Assembly: GCF_004216695.1 (NCBI RefSeq)
Contig: NZ_SGXC01000001.1
Coordinates: 1,984,001 to 2,048,000, forward strand
Direction: 5' to 3'
DNA length: 64,000 bases
Source: Pigmentiphaga kullae
GTDB taxonomy: Bacteria; Pseudomonadota; Gammaproteobacteria; Burkholderiales; Burkholderiaceae_B
Made by a program: the position numbers and the translations under genes. Below are positions 42,303-51,218 of this stretch, piece after piece. Under the pieces are notes generated by a model. It was given only the letters and a program-made list of their open reading frames with translations, was not told the origin of the DNA and searched no databases. The number at the start of each line of letters is the position of its first letter. The first letter of the stretch is position 1.

Positions 42303-43790
42303 TTAGCGGGCCGATTGCGGAAGTTCGGCCACCAGGCGCAGCGAGACGCTCAGTTCGTCCAGCTGGTAGTGCGGGCGCAGGAAGGCGGCGGCCTTGTAGG
42401 CGCCCGGCTTTCCGGGTATCTCGGCCACTTCGATCCGGGCTTCGCGCAGCGGGAACTGAGCCTTGCGTTCCTGCGAGGCCATGTCGTCCAGCAGGACGTA
42501 CTGCGCGACCCAGTTGTTCAGGTAGGTCTCGACGCTTGCCTTCGAGGCGAAGCTGCCGATCTTGTCGCGCATCATCGTCTTCAGATAGTGCGCGATGCGG
42601 CTGACCGCGTAGATGTATTGCAGCTGCGACGACAGCCGGGCATTGGCGTTGGCGGCATCGGTGTTGTATTCCTTGGCCTTCTGCGCCGACTGGGTCGAGA
42701 AGAAGGCCGCGTAGTCCGTGCCCTTGCAGTGCACCAGCGGGATAAAGCCCAGGTCCGCCAGTTCCTTCTCGCGCCGGTCGGTGATGGCGATCTCGGTCGG
42801 GCACTTCAGCGCGACCTCGCCGTCGTCGGTGGCGAAGGTATGCGTGGGCAGCCCCTCGACCAGTCCGCCGCCCTCCACCCCGCGGATCGCCGCGCACCAG
42901 CCGTAGCGGGCGAAGGCATCGGTGATGCGCGCGCCCAGCGAGTATGCGGCGTTGCTCCACAGGTACTTGGAGTGATCCTTGCCGGTCACGTCTTCCTGGT
43001 AATTGAAGGCCTCCACCGGCGCGGTGTCGGGGCCGTAGGGCAGGCGCCCCAGCACGTGCGGCATGGCCAGGCCGACGTAGCGCGAATCCTCCGAGGCGCG
43101 GAAGGATTTCCACTTGGCGTATTCGACCGTGTCGAAGATCTTGGCCAGGTCCCGGGGCCCAGACAAGTCGGTGAAGCTCTCGAACCCGAACAGCTCGGGC
43201 GAGGCGGCCGAGAGGAAGGGCGCATGCGCCGAGGCGGCGATGTGGGACATCTCCTCCAGCAGGTACATGTCCTCGGGATGGCGCGTGAACTCGTAGTCGC
43301 CGATCAGCGTCGCGAACGGCGCGCCGCCGAAGGTGCCGTATTCCTCTTCATAGACCTTCTTGAACAGCGCCGACTGGTCGAAGTCCGAGGCGCTCTTCAG
43401 GTCCTTCACCAGTTCCTTCTTGCTGGCGTTGAACAGCTTGACCTTCAGCGTGGTGCTGGTCTCCGAGCTGTCGATCAGGTACTTCAACCCGCGCCAACTG
43501 CCTTCCAGTTGCTGGAACTCGGGCGCATGCATGACGGCCGACAACTGGTCGGACAGCACCGCGTCCAACTGCGCGATGCGCGCGTCGATGGAGGCGATGG
43601 CATCGCGCGAAATCGTGACCTCGCCGTCGGCGATCTGGCTGACCAGCTCGGCAATGAGGTCCCGCGCCCGTTCCTTCTCGGAATCGGAGCGCGCGATGCG
43701 GCTTTGCGACAGGATGGAGTCGAGCAGCGAAGCGGACTCGGCTGCGGCGGCAGCGGCGGGCGCCGCGCCTTGTTGTTGGGTGTCGGCCAT
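42303..43790 (-). CDS. tssC: T6SS sheath large subunit TssC
   Basis: This 495-residue protein is the large sheath subunit (VipB/ImpD). Diagnostic parts are SWRGLKYLIDSSETS, FGALIGDYEF-like FATLIGDYEFTRHPEDM, VGLAMPHVLGRLPYG, and the C-terminal AQFPLREARIEVAEIPGKPG with AAAFLRPHYQLDEL. It polymerises with TssB into the contractile sheath. It is 26 bp downstream of tssB. Confidence 0.96.
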   Translation of the reverse strand: MADTQQQGAAPAAAAAAESASLLDSILSQSRIARSDSEKERARDLIAELVSQIADGEVTISRDAIASIDARIAQLDAVLSDQLSAVMHAPEFQQLEGSWRGLKYLIDSSETSTTLKVKLFNASKKELVKDLKSASDFDQSALFKKVYEEEYGTFGGAPFATLIGDYEFTRHPEDMYLLEEMSHIAASAHAPFLSAASPELFGFESFTDLSGPRDLAKIFDTVEYAKWKSFRASEDSRYVGLAMPHVLGRLPYGPDTAPVEAFNYQEDVTGKDHSKYLWSNAAYSLGARITDAFARYGWCAAIRGVEGGGLVEGLPTHTFATDDGEVALKCPTEIAITDRREKELADLGFIPLVHCKGTDYAAFFSTQSAQKAKEYNTDAANANARLSSQLQYIYAVSRIAHYLKTMMRDKIGSFASKASVETYLNNWVAQYVLLDDMASQERKAQFPLREARIEVAEIPGKPGAYKAAAFLRPHYQLDELSVSLRLVAELPQSAR

Positions 43791-43816
43791 GGGCGTTCTC
43801 CGGTGGCTGCGGTGCG

Positions 43817-44335
43817 TCAGGCTTCGGGGCTGTCGTCTTTCGCGACTTCCCTGGACAACTGGGCGATCTTGTCGGTGTTTTGCAGCACCTCGCTCAGCAA
43901 TTCCTCGAACTTGTCGTTGCCCGCCATCTTGTTGCGCAGGTCGGCCAGCTTCTGGCGGGCCTCCAGCAACTTGCGCAGCGGGTCGATCTGCTGCACGAGC
44001 TTCTCCGGCTCGAAGTCGGACAGGCTCTTGAAATCCAGCGTCACGCCTATGCGCGAGCCGTCGTTGGACAGCTTGTTGTCCACCTGGTATTGCAGGCGCG
44101 GCTTCATGCCCTTGAGCACGTCGTCGAAGTTGTCCTTGTCGACGTTGACGAACTTGCGGTCCTTCAGCCTGGGCAGCGGCTCCTCGGGCTTGCCGCTGAA
44201 ATCGCCCAGCACGCCGGCGACGAAGGGCAGTTCCTTCTTCTCGATGGCGTCGCCGATCTCCACGTCGTAGGTCAGCTGGACACGCGGCGCGCGGACACGG
44301 TCGAGCTTGTGTTGGGTGCTTTCCTTCTTGGCCAT
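43817..44335 (-). CDS. tssB: T6SS sheath small subunit TssB
   Basis: This 172-residue protein is the small sheath subunit (VipA/ImpB). It has VQLTYDVEIGDAIEKKELPF, VAGVLGDFSGKPEEPLP, KFVNVDKDNFDDVLKGMKP, and a C-terminal helix that forms the handle with TssC. GGAGAG lies just upstream of the start. It heads the tssB-tssC-hcp-tssE unit. Confidence 0.96.
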   Translation of the reverse strand: MAKKESTQHKLDRVRAPRVQLTYDVEIGDAIEKKELPFVAGVLGDFSGKPEEPLPRLKDRKFVNVDKDNFDDVLKGMKPRLQYQVDNKLSNDGSRIGVTLDFKSLSDFEPEKLVQQIDPLRKLLEARQKLADLRNKMAGNDKFEELLSEVLQNTDKIAQLSREVAKDDSPEA

Positions 44336-44378
44336 GATCGCTCTCCTTGGCGTAGCCGGCGGTCGAACGGGAATGCGG

Positions 44379-44388
44379 TGCAGTCTAG
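44379..44388 (-). promoter_or_regulatory. CTAGACTGCA element upstream of tssB
   Basis: This is identical over 10 bases to the element upstream of tssF (36184-36193), read in the same direction relative to the gene, about 44 bp before the tssB start. It could be a -10 element; no -35 was found. Confidence 0.3.
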
Positions 44389-44529
44389 AAAGCCGGGGCC
44401 GGCGGCGGTAGTAGCCAGACGGCCAGACGTGGAGATAGGCCGGAAGGGGTAGGGGGGAGGTGGGACGAAATTGTCCTTGAGGTGCCTTGGCGATGACAGG
44501 GATCTATCCGCAAAATCGCCTCGTCCTGC

Positions 44530-44557
44530 TTGATTTTTGTATCCAATGGGATACTAT
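44530..44557 (+). promoter_or_regulatory. Promoter and operator of the toxin-antitoxin operon
   Basis: TTGATT (44530-44535) and TACTAT (44552-44557) are 16 bp apart. The palindrome GTATCC-AATG-GGATAC (44539-44554) covers the spacer and overlaps the -10. This is the usual arrangement for autorepression by an antitoxin. The ATG at 44560 is only 2 bp after the -10, so the transcript would be leaderless or would start inside the gene; the true promoter or start may differ. Confidence 0.5.
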
Positions 44558-44559
44558 TA

Positions 44560-44868
44560 ATGAACGCAATCCTTGCAACGAAAGCTTTCGAAAAATGGCT
44601 GCACGGCCTGAAGGATCTGCGGGCCAGGGCCCGGATCATCGCCCGGATCCAGGGCGCACGAACCGGGAACTTCGGCAACCATCGCGCGCTTGGTCGCGGA
44701 GTCATGGAGATGAAGATCGACGTGGGTCCGGGATATCGGATCTATTACGCGAGGCAAGGGGCGGTGGTCTACCTGTTGCTTTGTGGCGGCGACAAATCGA
44801 CCCAGGCCAACGACATCAAGACAGCCCACAGAGTGTGGGCTGCAAAAGAGGTGGATCATGAGGCGTGA
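44560..44868 (+). CDS. RelE/HigB-like toxin of the HI1419-type addiction module
   Basis: This 102-residue protein is of the RelE-fold addiction-module killer family. Marks are FEKWLHGLKDLRARARIIARI, GNFGNH, GVMEMKIDVGPGYRIYYARQG and LLCGGDKSTQANDI. Toxins of this type inhibit translation by cleaving mRNA on ribosomes. The gene order is toxin first, with the antitoxin ATG overlapping the toxin end by 11 bp. It interrupts the T6SS cluster and has lower GC than its neighbours, which suggests acquisition. The ATG at 44560 gives the family N-terminus. Confidence 0.88.
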   Translation: MNAILATKAFEKWLHGLKDLRARARIIARIQGARTGNFGNHRALGRGVMEMKIDVGPGYRIYYARQGAVVYLLLCGGDKSTQANDIKTAHRVWAAKEVDHEA

Positions 44869-45145
44869 AATCAGGCCATTCGACGCATCGGAATACCTGG
44901 ACAGCGAAGAGATGATCGCGGAATATCTCTCCGCCGCCATTGAGGAAGGCCCTGATGTTTTCCTGCTTGCTCTGGGAGACATTGCGAAGGCGGTGGGCAT
45001 GGCCGAAGTCGCCCAGCGTACCGGCCTGGGGCGAGAAAGCCTGTACAAGTCCCTGGCGCCGGGCTCCAAGCCGCGTTATGAAACCGTCTGGAAGCTGATT
45101 CAAGCATTCGGTCTCAAGCTGAAGTTCGAGCCGATGCACGGCTGA
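44858..45145 (+). CDS. Antitoxin of the HI1420-type addiction module
   Basis: This 95-residue protein matches the addiction-module antidote family: FDASEYLDSEEMIAEYL at the N-terminus and a helix-turn-helix with AEVAQRTGLGRESLYKSL. It should bind and neutralise the toxin and repress the operon through the upstream palindrome. A ribosome-binding site, GAGGTG, precedes ATG 44858. It is convergent with tssA, 5 bp from its stop. Confidence 0.88.
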   Translation: MRREIRPFDASEYLDSEEMIAEYLSAAIEEGPDVFLLALGDIAKAVGMAEVAQRTGLGRESLYKSLAPGSKPRYETVWKLIQAFGLKLKFEPMHG

Positions 45146-45150
45146 GCCCC

Positions 45151-46251
45151 TCACCCCCGCGGCACCCCTATCCGATCCCGTATCACCCCCAGCACCGAAT
45201 CGTCGTTCACCACCTCCGCCAGCCATTGATCCAGCGGCATGTCGGCCCAGCTCACCGCGCGTTCCAGCAGGAAGGACACGGGGCTGTGCGGCTCCACGCG
45301 CTTGAAGTGGGCGGCGATCTCGCCCAGGGTGCGCAGCAGTTCCGCGCGGGCCTGGAAGTCCACCATCACGCGCGGCACGGTCATCGCAGGCGCGGCCGCG
45401 GGCACGGCCTGCACCGCGGGCGCCGGCATCGCGGCAGGCACCGTGGGAACGACGACCGCGGTTTCGCCGGCCTCCTGCCCCTGCCGGGGCGCGATCCCCA
45501 GGTTCTGCGCCGCCCGCCCCAGCACCTGGCGCGCACGCTTGAGCCCGTCGCCCAGGTCGGCCAGGCTGGGCGCCTGGCGGCCGAAGCGCTGGTCGACCAG
45601 CGCCTGCAAGCGGTCGAAGGCGGCCTGCGCCGCGTCGGCGGCGGCCAGGGTCTCCGACACGAAGCCCGGGCCGCTGCCTTCGATGGCCTTGTCCACCGAT
45701 TCCCCCGTGGGCTTGCCCGCGTCCAGGGCCTCCTGGTAGGCGGCGGCGTTCTGGCGCGCCAGGTTGTCGACCTCGCGCGAGTCCTGCCAATCGATCAGCG
45801 TGACATAAGGCGCGGAAGCGGTCAGCGGCGCCTTCTTCAAGGCCAGGCCGCCATAAACGTTGAACCAGGCCAGCTTGCTGGCGCGTTCCTCCAGGTCGTC
45901 GCCGTCGGGCCGCGGATGCAGGCCGTCCCAGTAGGCGTCGAGCAGGCCGTGCAGCACGCCCATCGCGTCCGCGGCGCCGGCCAGTCCGTGGCGGGCGATC
46001 AGGGCCTCGCCCAGCCAGACGGCGGCCTGCAGGTCCTTGCTCTGGCTTTGCAGCACCTCGGCCGCCAGGTCGGCGGCGGCCCGCCAGTCGGCGGTCTTGA
46101 GTTCGGTCTGCCAGTCGCCCTGCGACAGCGAGGGGTCGTCCGCGCGGCGCGCTTCCCGGATGCGGTCGTAGGTGTCCGAGAACGAGGCGTCCTCGCCGCA
46201 GGGGTCGCCCCCGGCGATGGGTTGCATCAGTTCGGCGATATCGATGGCCAT
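45151..46251 (-). CDS. tssA: T6SS cap/assembly protein TssA (ImpA)
   Basis: This 366-residue protein has the ImpA N-terminal domain (MQPIAGGDPCGEDASF, IREARRADDPSLSQGDW and DLQAAVWLGEALIARHGLAG). An Ala/Pro-rich linker (about 270-300) leads to a C-terminal helical domain of the VasJ-like type (VEPHSPVSFLLERAVSWADMPL). TssA caps the growing sheath-tube. It is the last gene of the tssK-tssL-tssM-tssA unit, 16 bp after tssM. Confidence 0.93.
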   Translation of the reverse strand: MAIDIAELMQPIAGGDPCGEDASFSDTYDRIREARRADDPSLSQGDWQTELKTADWRAAADLAAEVLQSQSKDLQAAVWLGEALIARHGLAGAADAMGVLHGLLDAYWDGLHPRPDGDDLEERASKLAWFNVYGGLALKKAPLTASAPYVTLIDWQDSREVDNLARQNAAAYQEALDAGKPTGESVDKAIEGSGPGFVSETLAAADAAQAAFDRLQALVDQRFGRQAPSLADLGDGLKRARQVLGRAAQNLGIAPRQGQEAGETAVVVPTVPAAMPAPAVQAVPAAAPAMTVPRVMVDFQARAELLRTLGEIAAHFKRVEPHSPVSFLLERAVSWADMPLDQWLAEVVNDDSVLGVIRDRIGVPRG

Positions 46252-46267
46252 GGGAATCTCCAGGTCG

Positions 46268-49200
46268 TCATTCCAGGATGGAGGTCGGCAGCGCGGCGAC
46301 CGGCTCGGTCCGGGCGTTCAGGAAGCGCAGCATCTCGTCGGACGGGCGCACGTCCATGAAGACCCGGGCCTCGGTGAAGCCCTGCTGGGCCAGCCGGGCC
46401 GACAGCTCCTTCCATTGGATGGGACCGTACGAGGTGCGGAAGTCGGGCAGCCGGAAGGCGTGCGAGCCCGAACGGAAATCGGCGATCAGCGTGGCGAAGC
46501 CTTCGGCGCCAGGGTAGATCAGCGTCAGCCGTGGCCCTAGTGTGGGCGGGGGAGCGGCGGCGGGTACGGGTGTGGGCACGGCTCCGGGCGCGGCGCCTGG
46601 CGCGGCGGCAGCGGGTGCTTCCGGCGGTACGGGCAGCGAGATGTGCAGGCGCGCCTCGATGCAGCTGTCGGGCGACCAGAACACCTGGGCCGTCGCTTCG
46701 GCCAGCGATTCCGCGCGGGTCGATGCCAGGTAGGTGCGCTCGCGGCAGACCACTTCCAGCACCGTACCCTGCGGCCCTTCGCTGGCAGCACCCATGCGCG
46801 TGGGCTGCGAGAACTGGAAACTGCCGGCAAGAAAGGGCTTGTTGACCTGGGTCGACAGGATGCGCCGTTCGGCCGCGACCATGCCCTGGTAGGCGGGCGA
46901 CAGCGGCAGGCCGATGCCGGCGATGCGCGTGGGCGTGCGTTCGCGCTCGGTAATGAAAGGCTGCAGCCAGTCCTTCACGAAGGCCGTCAGCCGGCCCTGT
47001 TCGCCGTACAGCGCGTCGACCTGCTCCTTGGGCGGCATGCCGCGCAGCGCGGCGACCACGCTCTCGTTCCAGCGGGCCTGGACGAACTGGCCGGCGCGCT
47101 GCACGGTCAGGTACAGCAGCAGCCGCGATGGCCCCTGCACCACGGACCAGGCGGCCAGGTCGTCGCCCTTGAAGACCGCGGCGAACTGTTCCCCCGGCTT
47201 GTCCACCGAGGAAAGCAGCGCGGCATAATCGGCCGCCGGCGGCTGAGGCGGCGCGCCCTTGGCGCGGAACAGCTCGGCCGCGACGTCGTAGGCGTCCTGG
47301 CCGCTGGCGTCGGCGCGCAGGCGCAGATAGGCGCGCGCGTAGTCCGGACGCTGCGGCCGCAGCACGCGTTCGGTGGTGTCGATTTCGGCCAGCAGCCAGG
47401 CGGGGGGCTGGACGGGCTCGGCGCCCCACCATCGGCCGAACATGCCCGCTACGGCACTGGCCAGGAAGCCGCCCAGGGGCCGCCAGGCGCCTAGCCAATC
47501 GCTCTTGGCGCGGGCCCAGGTCCGGGTCCAGCGCGTGCCCAGGGGCAGCGCCAGGTCCAGCCCCTGCAGTTCGCGATCGGTGGCGGCGGCCAGCAGCACG
47601 TACGGATCCTCGGCCGTTCCCGCGCGCTTGCCCATGGCGTCGAGCTGCGGGCGCCACAGCCGGGTGCCTTCGAAGAACCTGGCCTGGAAACGCCCCCATG
47701 CGCGAAAGTACTCGCTGAAGTACTGGGCTCGGAACGTTTCCAGGACAGGCTTGCGCTCGGGGACCGCATCCACGGCGGTGCGCAGCATGGGCGCCAGCAC
47801 CTCCCGCCAGGCCTGGCGCGTGAAGGCGGCCGAGACCGTGGGCATGGCGGCCGCCTCCACGCCCACGACGCGGTCCGGCGGCAGCCAGAAGGCGGTCAGC
47901 GCGATCGGGTCGCGCCGCTGGTCGGCCCAGGCGCGGACGTCCTCCGGGCGCGGCGTATGGGCCGCCAGCAGGCGGGCCAGCAGCGCGCGCAGGCGCTGGG
48001 CTTCCGCGTCCAGCGTGGCCGACTGCTGCCAGCGCAGGTAGCCCATGTAGGTGGTGAGCAGGGCGGCGGCGTGTTCGCGATCGGCCCGCGCGTCCTGCTC
48101 ACCCGAGACAAAAGGGCTGAACAGCCTCGCATCCTGGTCGAATGCCAGGTTGGTCGTGGCCTCCTGCTGGCACGCATCGCTCTGCCGGCGGCAATGGTCC
48201 AGCATGCGCAGCCGCTGCGATACCGCCAGCAAGTGTTCCAGCCCCGCCTGGTTGCGCGCCAGGTCGGTCTCGATGATCTGGTCATAGGGAGCCAGGATCA
48301 GGTTGGAGAAATCGCGCAGCACCTGTTCCTTCATCCGCTCGATGTCGGAGTCGGCCCGCCGCAGTCCGAATCCCAGGCCGGTCTCGGCGCGCGCCACCTC
48401 CAACTGCTCGATGGTCCGGCCGCAGCGGGCCAGCCAGCCTATGCGCGCGGCCGCCACCGCGTCGCTGGGCTCGCGGCAGGCCGTCTGTGTCTGCGCCAGC
48501 AGCTTGCCGTCGTCCTGCCGGGCGTTGACGAAACCGTAGCTCAACATGGCCGACAGGCCCAGCATCGCGCCCACGCCCACCGCCGCGATCGCCATCTTGC
48601 CGGCATTGCCGCGGAAGCTGGGCGAGGCCAGGGGCTGGTCGGCGGGCAGGAAACGGGTGAAGAGATCGTCCAGGAAACCGCCCGCGGCGCCGCTCTTGCC
48701 CGCGGCCGTTTCGGGCGGCGAGCCGGTCAGGAACAGGCCGCGCCAGCGGGGCGTGCGCTGGAAGGGATTGTCTTCCAGCATCAGGCCGACCAGGGTCTCC
48801 AGGCCGGGCGCCAGCGCCCGCACGTGCTCGACGAATTCGTAGATGGCGCGCCGTCCGGCCGGCGTGGCCTGGCTGCGCAGCGCGGTGATGCGCAGCGCGT
48901 GCAGGCGCTGCACGATGGGCGCGTAGAGTTCCTCGAGCCGGTTCCCGGTGGCCGCGCTGATCTCTTCCGTATCCGACAACCGGTGTCCCACCGCCTGTGC
49001 CAGCGCCTGCTCCGGCACGGCGGCGGCGAAGGCGCCGTAGCCGGGCACCCGGTCCAGCCCGGTCACCACCAGGTACACGGGAAGCTGGACCTGCAAGTGC
49101 TCCAGGGCCTCGTCCACCAGCCGCCGCAGCCGCATCGCCACCGGCCGCACCGCGTCCGGGCCCGCCAGCAGCGTGCGCGCGCCCATGCACACGACGATGC

Positions 49201-49849
49201 CGTTCAGCGGCAGCTTGTCGCGTTCGGTGGACAGCAGCATCAGCGCCTGGTACCACAGCCCCCGCTCCACGCGGGCCGAGGCGTCGCACACCGCCGACGG
49301 CGGCGTCTCGATGGCGATCATGGACTTGAAGAACCACCATCGCCAATAGCCGTCGGGCTGGGGATCGGGCGGGGGGAAGGGCGAGACCCGGTTGGCCGCG
49401 CGCAGCAGGCCGTCCACGCCGGCCTGCTCGTCGCCCACGAACAGCATCCAGGGAATGCGGTAGAGCGGGTCGCGGCCCTTGCCGATCTCGGGCGAACGCT
49501 GGATGGCCTGGCGCGCCTGGGCGATGGCGGCGCGCATGCGCTCCAGCGCCACCTTCTCGTCCTCCGGATTGCCCGGACCCAGGTCGCCGATGCGCTTGCG
49601 CGCGAAGCCCCGCCGCGAGAACCGCTTCGCACCCGAGGCGAACCACCACAGCACGGCGAAGGCGACCAGGCACAGGGCCAGCACCTGCCAGAACCGGGCC
49701 GGCAGGAGCGGCAGCACCAGCGTGGCCACGAGCACGAGCAGCGCGGCGATCACCAGCAGCAGGACCAGCGCGGTGGCCACGCGCACGGCCCGCTTTTTCA
49801 TGCCGGGCAGGCGTTCCAGCGGCTGGGCGATACGGTCGAGGAAACTCAT
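46268..49849 (-). CDS. tssM: T6SS inner-membrane protein TssM (IcmF), with degenerate Walker A
   Basis: This 1193-residue protein anchors the membrane complex. Two N-terminal helices lie at about 23-45 and 52-70, a cytoplasmic NTPase-like domain follows, a third helix is near 430-450 (IAAVGVGAMLGLSAMLSYGF), and a large periplasmic region ends with the IcmF C-terminal domain. The position of the P-loop reads LFVGDEQAGVDGLL, lacking the GK(S/T) of a Walker A, so nucleotide binding is doubtful. No TssJ partner gene is present. It follows tssL by 4 bp. Confidence 0.94.
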   Translation of the reverse strand: MSFLDRIAQPLERLPGMKKRAVRVATALVLLLVIAALLVLVATLVLPLLPARFWQVLALCLVAFAVLWWFASGAKRFSRRGFARKRIGDLGPGNPEDEKVALERMRAAIAQARQAIQRSPEIGKGRDPLYRIPWMLFVGDEQAGVDGLLRAANRVSPFPPPDPQPDGYWRWWFFKSMIAIETPPSAVCDASARVERGLWYQALMLLSTERDKLPLNGIVVCMGARTLLAGPDAVRPVAMRLRRLVDEALEHLQVQLPVYLVVTGLDRVPGYGAFAAAVPEQALAQAVGHRLSDTEEISAATGNRLEELYAPIVQRLHALRITALRSQATPAGRRAIYEFVEHVRALAPGLETLVGLMLEDNPFQRTPRWRGLFLTGSPPETAAGKSGAAGGFLDDLFTRFLPADQPLASPSFRGNAGKMAIAAVGVGAMLGLSAMLSYGFVNARQDDGKLLAQTQTACREPSDAVAAARIGWLARCGRTIEQLEVARAETGLGFGLRRADSDIERMKEQVLRDFSNLILAPYDQIIETDLARNQAGLEHLLAVSQRLRMLDHCRRQSDACQQEATTNLAFDQDARLFSPFVSGEQDARADREHAAALLTTYMGYLRWQQSATLDAEAQRLRALLARLLAAHTPRPEDVRAWADQRRDPIALTAFWLPPDRVVGVEAAAMPTVSAAFTRQAWREVLAPMLRTAVDAVPERKPVLETFRAQYFSEYFRAWGRFQARFFEGTRLWRPQLDAMGKRAGTAEDPYVLLAAATDRELQGLDLALPLGTRWTRTWARAKSDWLGAWRPLGGFLASAVAGMFGRWWGAEPVQPPAWLLAEIDTTERVLRPQRPDYARAYLRLRADASGQDAYDVAAELFRAKGAPPQPPAADYAALLSSVDKPGEQFAAVFKGDDLAAWSVVQGPSRLLLYLTVQRAGQFVQARWNESVVAALRGMPPKEQVDALYGEQGRLTAFVKDWLQPFITERERTPTRIAGIGLPLSPAYQGMVAAERRILSTQVNKPFLAGSFQFSQPTRMGAASEGPQGTVLEVVCRERTYLASTRAESLAEATAQVFWSPDSCIEARLHISLPVPPEAPAAAAPGAAPGAVPTPVPAAAPPPTLGPRLTLIYPGAEGFATLIADFRSGSHAFRLPDFRTSYGPIQWKELSARLAQQGFTEARVFMDVRPSDEMLRFLNARTEPVAALPTSILE

Positions 49850-49853
49850 GGCG

Positions 49854-51191
49854 TCACCGCTTCGGTTCGGTTTGCAGGAACAGGAAATTCGCGGCCAGCT
49901 TGTCGTTGCCCCGGTGCGCGTCCAGGAACTCGCGCAGCTTGGGCAGGTAGGCCGAGGCCGGTTCGTACTCGGGCCGTTCCGCCGTGTACAGCGGCGTGGG
50001 CGAACTGACCACGGTGATCAATTCCTGCCCGAATGGCGGCCCGACGATCCAGCCCTCGGGTATCTTCTCGCCCACGTTGAACTGCTCGCCCGCGCGTATC
50101 AGCCGGCCGTTCTCCGGCTCGCGCTTGTTGGGGTACAGGTGGATGACCGACCCGTCCACCGTGTAGTAGTCCACGTACAGATAGCCGTCGTAGTCGGCCT
50201 GGCCCAGCTTGACCGTGACGCGTTCGCCTTCGGTGAAGCGGTCCGAGTGGCCGGTGGTGGGCGTGACCTGCAAGCCATGCCGGCGGTCGAGGTTGCGCGC
50301 GCGGTAAGGCTTGAGCAGCGACACCACCTCGCAATGCGGCCAGATGCGCACCTTGACGTCGAAGGTGGGCGATTTCACGCCCTTGATGCCGGCGGTGTCG
50401 GCCTGCACCCGCGCGATGTCCTCGGGGCGCGAGACGAAACCGCTTACCGCGGTCGCGCCGTTCTCGGCCACCTGGGCGCCCAGTTCCGAACACGCGTAGG
50501 TCTGCAATTGCCCCTGCACCAGGTCCGCCACCGAAGGACCGGTCTCGCGCGGGCCCGCCACCAGCAGCCACAGCAGATAGCCGATCGGGATCAGCAGCGC
50601 CACCGCCGCGCCGGCCTTCAGCAGCAGCTTGTCCCATTGCTTGGGATAGCGCGGCCCCGACGGGTCCTTCATCAGGTAGGGCTGCGGCGTGATGGGTTCC
50701 TCGCGCAGCGTGTGCAGGGCCGCGGGCGGCACGGGAAGCTGGCGGCTGTGCAGTTCCTTGAGCTTGCCCAGTTCGCCGGTGTCGCCGGTCTCGAAGTAAT
50801 ACTGGCCGACGAATCCCAGCAGCAGCGCGTGGTAGTAGACCTCGCGCACCTCGTCCTCGTCCGACTTCAGGATGGACAGATGGTGGAAGAACTCGTTGCC
50901 GGCATTGTTGGTGTTGAACAGCGCGACCTGCAGCGGCGTGACGCTGTTCCAGTAGGCCGGGTTGCGCGTGATGATCTCGTCGAACCAGGACACCACCGCG
51001 AAGCAGGCCGACTCCACGTGCTCGGGCCGCTTGCCGGCCGCCAGCGCCGCCGCCTTCGCCGCGGCGATCAGCCTGCGCGCGTGCTCCTGCACCTCGGCGG
51101 CCCCGTTGCCGGCCGTGCCGGCGGCGATCCGCTCGTCCAGCTCCAGCCCGAACGAGAAGACCGGTGAAAAGAAATCCAGCAGGCGTGCCAT
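49854..51191 (-). CDS. tssL: T6SS inner-membrane protein TssL (DotU) with extended periplasmic domain
   Basis: This 445-residue protein has the cytoplasmic DotU domain (about 30-200, with ESACFAVVSWFDEIITRNPAYWN, LFNTNNAGNEFFHHL and LGFVGQYYFE) and one membrane helix (about 212-232). The periplasmic part has two portions. The first, about 245-310, looks BON/SPOR-like. The second (FTEGERVTVKLGQADYDGYLY, IHLYPNK, LITVVSS) resembles DUF4384. Many TssL proteins carry an OmpA peptidoglycan-binding domain here; none is seen. It lies 27 bp after tssK. Confidence 0.92.
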   Translation of the reverse strand: MARLLDFFSPVFSFGLELDERIAAGTAGNGAAEVQEHARRLIAAAKAAALAAGKRPEHVESACFAVVSWFDEIITRNPAYWNSVTPLQVALFNTNNAGNEFFHHLSILKSDEDEVREVYYHALLLGFVGQYYFETGDTGELGKLKELHSRQLPVPPAALHTLREEPITPQPYLMKDPSGPRYPKQWDKLLLKAGAAVALLIPIGYLLWLLVAGPRETGPSVADLVQGQLQTYACSELGAQVAENGATAVSGFVSRPEDIARVQADTAGIKGVKSPTFDVKVRIWPHCEVVSLLKPYRARNLDRRHGLQVTPTTGHSDRFTEGERVTVKLGQADYDGYLYVDYYTVDGSVIHLYPNKREPENGRLIRAGEQFNVGEKIPEGWIVGPPFGQELITVVSSPTPLYTAERPEYEPASAYLPKLREFLDAHRGNDKLAANFLFLQTEPKR

Positions 51192-51218
51192 GGATGACTC
51201 CTGGTTGGGCGCTTGTTG

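Noticed and set aside
44336-44559. Possible sigma-54 promoter (GG-N10-GC) for tssB
   Set aside because: No TGGCAC-N5-TTGC-like sequence was found in the region on the relevant strand.
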